DNA of 10,907 nt from UBA2798 sp046289975 (GTDB taxonomy: Bacteria; Bacteroidota; Bacteroidia; Flavobacteriales_D; UBA2798), in contig JBKBUQ010000100.1 of NCBI GenBank assembly GCA_046289975.1, positions 1 to 10,907 on the forward strand, given 5' to 3'. Shown here piece by piece: positions 7,332-10,907 of this stretch (position 1 is the stretch's first letter; each line of letters begins with the position of its first letter). A program made the position numbers and the translations under genes. The notes below the pieces were generated by a model that was not told the DNA's origin, searched no databases, and saw only the letters and a program-made list of their open reading frames with translations.

Positions 7332-7361
7332 AACCGTAAAAAAAATAAGCTCAGTAAAAGA

Positions 7362-8264
7362 TTACTTACCCTGTGTAAGCTTTTGGTATTTGGTAAGATT
7401 ACCGGCATCCATTGAGCGACAAAGGTTATATACCTTCAGTTTTTCCTCTGCGGGAGCTTCGGAAAACAAATTAATGATCTCATCCACTTTCGCAGCAAAG
7501 AACAAACGGACATTGATATTTGCCGGACGTTGTTTCGCTACACCCTGTATCAACTCAAGTGAAGCGATGACATCTTTTCTGCCTTCAGCAACATTATCGT
7601 AAATACGATCGAAACCTGTGCGGTGGTATTTGTAAAACGCCTGGCGCAAAGGTTTGAATACGCCCTGCAAAGCATTATCCACAAGCCAATAGCGGTTCAG
7701 ATCATTTTCAGAAGCTTTCCACCCGGGCTCAGCAGCAGATTGTGCGTTGTTTACCACTTGTTGTGCTTTTGTAAAATACCGCGTACCACCTTCGGGAGAG
7801 AATGAATCGTAGTCGAGCGCAATGATAAAATAAGCGTAAAAGGCAAGAATCGAAGTAAGGTTATTCCTGTGCTGATCAATGGAGAAGATCAGAGGAGTTC
7901 CACGCTGGTACTTGAACTTGAAATTATCATCGATATAATTGAAAAGCGTGGTTTTGTAATTGGTATTGAAAACCGGACGCGAAGAAGTGATCTGGATCGT
8001 TCCACCGAAATCTTCTGCGCTGGGCATTTCAGAAATATTCATCAATATATTGCAATCAATCTTTTCTTCATCCTTATAGTTTTCGGTTGTCCAGCGGGTA
8101 TTGTTCATGAACTCCGTTAATTGCTGCTGCAATTGCTCAAACAACAATTTATCCGCAGCAGAAGTTTGCAGGGAAGGCGAAATGATCTGAACACGGCTTT
8201 GCAACTCCTGAGCCGTTAATACAGCAGGAAAAATGATGATCAGGAAAAAGAAAAAGCGCTTCAT
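7362..8264 (-). CDS. porD: DUF4835 family protein, type IX secretion-associated PorD
   Basis: A 300-residue exported protein with signal peptide MKRFFFFLIIIFPAVLTAQ. It matches DUF4835 along its whole length: WTTENYKDEEKIDCNI near 58-73, QITSSRPVFNTNY (91-103), YIDDNFKFKYQ (110-120), ILAFYAYFIIALDYDSFSPEGG (139-160, shown only as landmarks), NRYWLVDN (190-197) and YKYHRTGFD. Family members are found in Bacteroidota, and annotation pipelines call them PorD, a type IX secretion-associated periplasmic protein; the biochemical role is not clear to me. The start overlaps the coaBC stop by four bases (ATGA, 8264-8261). In many Bacteroidota recN follows, but here the next gene is convergent, with a 30-base gap holding no convincing terminator: CTTAC/GTAAG at 7365-7379 is a weak 5-bp stem. 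Confidence 0.9.
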   Translation of the reverse strand: MKRFFFFLIIIFPAVLTAQELQSRVQIISPSLQTSAADKLLFEQLQQQLTEFMNNTRWTTENYKDEEKIDCNILMNISEMPSAEDFGGTIQITSSRPVFNTNYKTTLFNYIDDNFKFKYQRGTPLIFSIDQHRNNLTSILAFYAYFIIALDYDSFSPEGGTRYFTKAQQVVNNAQSAAEPGWKASENDLNRYWLVDNALQGVFKPLRQAFYKYHRTGFDRIYDNVAEGRKDVIASLELIQGVAKQRPANINVRLFFAAKVDEIINLFSEAPAEEKLKVYNLCRSMDAGNLTKYQKLTQGK

Positions 8265-9460
8265 GCAATCGTTTTCGCTATAGCATCCATTATATCGGTT
8301 GCCACAGCTTGTTTTGATTTTAACTCAAATCTAGCCAATTTATTGTTGCTCCCAATGAGAGTAACCTTGTTCGTATCGTATGCAAATCCCGCGCCTTTAT
8401 CGTTCAGACTATTCAGCACGATAAGGTCAAGATGTTTGCTCCTGATCTTTTTACGGGCATTTTCAATCTCATTTTCAGTCTCCAGTGCAAATCCCACCAG
8501 AAATTGTTTTTTGGATTTATGTTCGCCGCACCACTTCAAAATATCTGTTGTGGGTTCGAGTTCAATTGTAAGCGCTGCATCCTTCTTTTTGATTTTCTGC
8601 CTCGCACGTTGGGCAGGACGGTAATCGGCAACCGCGGCTGCATGAATGGCAATATGCGATCCGGAAAAATACTTTTTAACCGCCTTGAACATTTCTTCGG
8701 CACCGGTAACATTGATTCGCATCACACCTTCTGCCGATTTTACAGAGGAAGGTCCACAAATCAAAATAACTTTTGCACCGCGACTCAAGGCTTCATCGGC
8801 AATAGCAATACCCATTTTACCTGAGCTGTTGTTGCCAATAAAACGAACAGGATCAATCGCCTCGTGCGTGGGACCGGCCGTTATCAGTACCGTTTTACCG
8901 GCGAGATCTTTTTTTTTTGAGAGTGCCTTCCGGATTTCGTTCAGCAAATCTTCGGACTCCTGCATTCTGCCCTGACCATTTAGTCCGCTTGCCAGTTCAC
9001 CCTTTGCAGCATCAAGAACCAGGTGTCCGTACGAGCGTAAACGATCGAGATTACTTTTTACTGCAGGATGCACATACATATCAAGATCCATCGCCGGAGC
9101 GACCATTACAGGACAACGAGCGGAGAGATAGCTTGCCAATAGCAGGTTATCGCATTGACCGTTGGCCATTTTTGCAATCGTATTGGCCGAAGCCGGAGCA
9201 ATAAGAAACAGATCGGCCCACATACCCAATTCCACATGATTGTTCCATTCACCGGAAGTGCGCGAAGCAATGGTATCCTGCAAAACAGGATTTTTCGAAA
9301 GCGTTGCGAACGTTAAAGGCGTGATAAAATCGGCAGCTGCAGCAGTCATGATAACACGAACTTCAGCACCTTCCTTTACCAGTAAGCGGGTGAGATGGGC
9401 TATTTTGTAAGCAGCAATGCTACCTGTAATGCCCAGAATGATTTTTTTTCCTTGGAGCAT
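8261..9460 (-). CDS. coaBC: Bifunctional phosphopantothenoylcysteine decarboxylase / phosphopantothenate-cysteine ligase (CoaBC, Dfp)
   Basis: A 399-residue cytoplasmic enzyme of coenzyme A synthesis. The C-terminal CoaB part joins 4'-phosphopantothenate to cysteine using a nucleotide triphosphate; the N-terminal CoaC flavoprotein decarboxylates the product. CoaC shows GITGSIAAYK (10-19), HVELGMWADLFLIAPASANT with the catalytic His75, and APAMDLDMY (121-129). CoaB shows VLITAGPTHEAIDPVRFIGN with Asn210, SSGKMG, HAAAVADYRP (273-282), Lys289 and LVGFALETEN. Numbering coincides with the E. coli enzyme as I remember it, which makes two differences easy to see: residue 125 is Asp where E. coli has Asn in PxMNxxMW, and residue 158 in ELASGL is Ser where E. 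coli has Cys. I believe both are common in Bacteroidota. Length and start are normal. It lies 15 bases after the omega-like gene and overlaps DUF4835 by four. Confidence 0.96.
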   Translation of the reverse strand: MLQGKKIILGITGSIAAYKIAHLTRLLVKEGAEVRVIMTAAAADFITPLTFATLSKNPVLQDTIASRTSGEWNNHVELGMWADLFLIAPASANTIAKMANGQCDNLLLASYLSARCPVMVAPAMDLDMYVHPAVKSNLDRLRSYGHLVLDAAKGELASGLNGQGRMQESEDLLNEIRKALSKKKDLAGKTVLITAGPTHEAIDPVRFIGNNSSGKMGIAIADEALSRGAKVILICGPSSVKSAEGVMRINVTGAEEMFKAVKKYFSGSHIAIHAAAVADYRPAQRARQKIKKKDAALTIELEPTTDILKWCGEHKSKKQFLVGFALETENEIENARKKIRSKHLDLIVLNSLNDKGAGFAYDTNKVTLIGSNNKLARFELKSKQAVATDIMDAIAKTIA

Positions 9461-9475
9461 GGCTCCGGATTAAGA

Positions 9476-9802
9476 TCAGTTAGCAGGAGCTTCGGGGTAA
9501 CGGTAGTAGGTACCGCCCTCGTGGAATTCCTGAATGGAAATAGCTACCGCCTTGGGAAGCTTTTCATAATGACGAGAAATCTCAATCTGCTCGCGGTTTT
9601 CGAAAACTTCTTCCAGATTATCGGTGTGCGTTGCGAATTCCTGCAGTTTGGAAGTCAATTCTTCCTTCATCTCAACAGAAATCTGATTTGCACGCTTGCC
9701 AATTACAACGATCGCTTCATACAGATTACCGGTACGTACTTCGAGTTTATCGAGGTCGCGCGTTACTGTTGTACGCTCTGCAGTTGAATTTTTGTAGCTC
9801 AT
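9476..9802 (-). CDS. rpoZ: RNA polymerase omega-subunit-like protein (RpoZ/Rpb6 family)
   Basis: A 108-residue protein of the Bacteroidota omega/Rpb6-like family. The core NLYEAIVVIGKRANQIS (26-42) matches the N-x-Y-E-A...KRA-x-Q-I element of omega. It is followed by an acidic helical stretch to about residue 75 and a short tail with KLPKAVAISIQEFHEGG. Omega supports assembly and stability of RNA polymerase by contacting beta prime. Similarity to E. coli omega outside the core is low, as usual in this phylum, so position between bamD and coaBC adds weight. The start overlaps the bamD stop by four bases (ATGA, 9802-9799), consistent with translational coupling. Confidence 0.85.
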   Translation of the reverse strand: MSYKNSTAERTTVTRDLDKLEVRTGNLYEAIVVIGKRANQISVEMKEELTSKLQEFATHTDNLEEVFENREQIEISRHYEKLPKAVAISIQEFHEGGTYYRYPEAPAN

Positions 9803-10620
9803 GATCCTGTCTTTTTCTTTAATAAATCTGCCAATTTCGCAGCATTTTGTTGATACCCTTCCAACTCTTTACGATATGTACTCTGCGGGAAAAGGGATAC
9901 AAAATTAGTATAAGATTTTAATGTTTGCTCAAAACGCTCCAGTTTTTTTGATTCGATCGAATTCATCGCCAGCAAGTAATCTGATTTGACGATCAAATAC
10001 ATAGCCCGCTCAATGTAACGGCTGTTCGGATACTCCTCCACCATGCTCGTAAGCGAAATGGATGCGGCCTTGTAGTTTTCAACCTTGAAATACAAATAGG
10101 CATTTTCAAAAGCCTTGGTTTCCAGCTTATTGTACATCTGATCCATAATAATATTGCAGGTATCCCGGCGACGCGATTCGGGGAAACGGTTCAGGAACAG
10201 CTGCAGTTCATTGATGGCATCGATGGTTTCGGTCTGATCAAGCGACCAATTGGGCGAATTCTTTACGTTACAGATGGCGCTCATGAACAGACACTCCTCG
10301 GCATATACACTGTTGGGATAGGTCTTGGAAAACATCTTGAAATAATAGGCCGCCAAATAAAACTCCTTTAGATAATAATGGCACCAAGCGTAGCTATAAT
10401 ACACGCGTTCAGCCTTTTCAGTACCCCGATAGACACCGCTTCCCACAAGATCTTCAAACAGCGGTAAGGCACGGTCGAAGTCCTTTTTCTCGAAATACTC
10501 ATAGGCTTTGGTCAACTTCAATCCCGAATCGGAGCTCTTAAGGACCTTTCCGTATTCGGAACAAGCCGAAAGCAAAAGGATGCTAATGAGTCCGGTATAC
10601 AGGGCGTGCTTCAATTTCAT
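9799..10620 (-). CDS. bamD: Outer-membrane assembly lipoprotein BamD
   Basis: A 273-residue lipoprotein of the BAM complex, which inserts beta-barrel proteins into the outer membrane. The signal sequence ends in the lipobox LLSAC, with the lipidated Cys at residue 20. The rest is TPR-like helical repeats: AYEYFEKKDFDRALPLFEDL (39-58), YYSYAWCHYYLKEFYLAAYYF (shown as a landmark), FSKTYPNSVYAEECLFMSA (97-115), ELQLFLNRFPESR (138-150), NYKAASISLTSMVEEYPNS (182-200) and YTNFVSLFPQSTYRKE (237-252). Length fits the family. I chose ATG at 10620; the frame extends three codons to a TTG (LHPM), which would disturb nothing but is less likely. It is the first gene of the bamD - rpoZ - coaBC - DUF4835 unit and has a -7 box only a few bases upstream. 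Confidence 0.92.
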   Translation of the reverse strand: MKLKHALYTGLISILLLSACSEYGKVLKSSDSGLKLTKAYEYFEKKDFDRALPLFEDLVGSGVYRGTEKAERVYYSYAWCHYYLKEFYLAAYYFKMFSKTYPNSVYAEECLFMSAICNVKNSPNWSLDQTETIDAINELQLFLNRFPESRRRDTCNIIMDQMYNKLETKAFENAYLYFKVENYKAASISLTSMVEEYPNSRYIERAMYLIVKSDYLLAMNSIESKKLERFEQTLKSYTNFVSLFPQSTYRKELEGYQQNAAKLADLLKKKTGS

Positions 10621-10626
10621 GGGGTG

Positions 10627-10634
10627 CAAATATA
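10627..10634 (-). promoter_or_regulatory. Bacteroidota -7 promoter box for the bamD operon
   Basis: Minus strand TATATTTG is an exact match to the Bacteroidota -7 consensus TAnnTTTG, with its last base seven positions before the bamD ATG. No TTG lies about 20 bases further upstream; the nearest is about 11 away, so the -33 element is missing or poor. If used, transcription would begin within a few bases of the start codon, giving a nearly leaderless mRNA. Confidence 0.45.
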
Positions 10635-10715
10635 GGTAATAATGCCAAATTAAAAGTCCGGATAGCGGTTGGGGGATGCTGTTTCCCGGGCTGTTGATAA
10701 TTTATTCTCCAGCTA

Positions 10716-10746
10716 TTGCCATTAACGCAGCATCGTGGTAATTTTG
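10716..10746 (+). promoter_or_regulatory. Bacteroidota-type promoter (-33 TTG / -7 TAATTTTG) for the right-edge PLP enzyme gene
   Basis: TTG at 10716-10718 and TAATTTTG at 10739-10746 are separated by 20 bases, close to the preferred spacing for the primary sigma factor of Bacteroidota (TTG...TAnnTTTG). Transcription would start near 10751, leaving a leader of roughly 55 bases before the start at 10807. The divergent gap 10621-10806 holds this element and the bamD -7 box, and nothing else that I can support. Confidence 0.6.
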
Positions 10747-10806
10747 TATTCCGGTTCGGAAAAAAATCCGTGCCCCCAACAGTATTAACCCTTAATCTCT
10801 ATTGCT

Positions 10807-10907
10807 TTGGATATTTTTGAGAAGATCAAGCTCAACCGTGGTCCCCTTGGAAAACACTCGAAAGAGTCGCACGGTTATTTCACCTTTCCAAAACTGGAAG
10901 GTCCCAT
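10807..10907 (+). CDS. Alpha-oxoamine synthase-type PLP enzyme (serine palmitoyltransferase-like), N-terminal fragment
   Basis: Only the first 33 codons lie in the window. They read DIFEKIKLNRGPLGKHSK, then ESHGYFTFPKLEGP, after the initiator. This is the typical N terminus of a Bacteroidota family of fold-type I PLP enzymes that condense an amino acid with an acyl-CoA, annotated variously as serine palmitoyltransferase, 2-amino-3-ketobutyrate CoA ligase or 8-amino-7-oxononanoate synthase. In this phylum it is often linked to sphingolipid synthesis, but the fragment has no catalytic residues to test that. The start is TTG at 10807: an in-frame TAA lies at 10786-10788 and no ATG falls between. 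The gene is divergent from bamD and has its own promoter. Confidence 0.75.
   Translation, partial: MDIFEKIKLNRGPLGKHSKESHGYFTFPKLEGP

Noticed and set aside
7326..7336. CGGT/ACCG hairpin with an adjacent A/T run near the convergent gene ends
   Set aside because: The stem is 4 bp and the homopolymer is A rather than T in the plus-strand transcript, and precedes the hairpin in the minus-strand one.
7365..7379. CTTAC/GTAAG hairpin as terminator of the sigma unit
   Set aside because: The stem is only 5 bp and lies inside the end of the opposing gene, followed by just four T residues; too weak to call.
8432..8824. Plus-strand open frame of 130 codons opposite coaBC
   Set aside because: It is antisense to conserved CoaB motifs, so not a credible gene.
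9395..9787. Plus-strand open frame of 130 codons across the coaBC start and rpoZ
   Set aside because: It spans two conserved minus-strand genes and their junction and has no domain.

Overview
The window looks like a chromosomal segment of a Bacteroidota bacterium (Flavobacteriales/Chitinophagales-like; I cannot place it further). Four things point there: the run bamD - rpoZ-like - coaBC - DUF4835/PorD, which is a typical Bacteroidota neighbourhood; a GldM-C-like protein; Bacteroidota-style -7 boxes (TAnnTTTG) before bamD and before the right-edge gene; and several envelope proteins of types common in that phylum. I see no mobile element, CRISPR array, rRNA or tRNA. Coding density is high and no gene-free stretch exceeds about 210 bases.

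Layout, left to right. (1) Minus strand, 1-1360: the N-terminal ~453 codons of Tex, a conserved RNA-binding protein, running off the left edge. (2) Minus strand, 3841 down to 1542: a two-gene, translationally coupled unit. It encodes a 606-aa exported protein with an erythromycin-esterase-like (EreA/ChaN superfamily) catalytic domain followed by a probable outer-membrane beta-barrel, then a 159-aa exported protein built of two copies of a four-cysteine unit. A terminator-like inverted repeat separates this unit from tex. (3) Divergent from it, plus strand, 4048-7331: an ECF sigma factor, a coupled 613-aa single-pass membrane protein that sits where an anti-sigma factor usually sits but carries no anti-sigma domain I recognise, and a 277-aa exported protein with a GldM-C-like domain. 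(4) Convergent to that, minus strand, 10620 down to 7362: the operon bamD - rpoZ-like - coaBC - DUF4835/PorD, with 4-base ATGA overlaps or a 15-base gap between members. (5) Plus strand from 10807: the first 33 codons of an alpha-oxoamine-synthase-type PLP enzyme (serine palmitoyltransferase-like), preceded by a well-spaced Bacteroidota promoter.

The conserved operon at the right joins outer-membrane assembly (BamD), transcription (omega), CoA synthesis (CoaBC) and a secretion-associated protein (DUF4835/PorD). The less ordinary part is 1542-7331. There, two divergent units encode a sigma factor, a membrane-tethered candidate regulator and several exported proteins, one of them a likely surface-anchored hydrolase. 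I infer that this could be an envelope-sensing or envelope-remodelling module, but the sequence shows only adjacency, coupling and domain content, not function.
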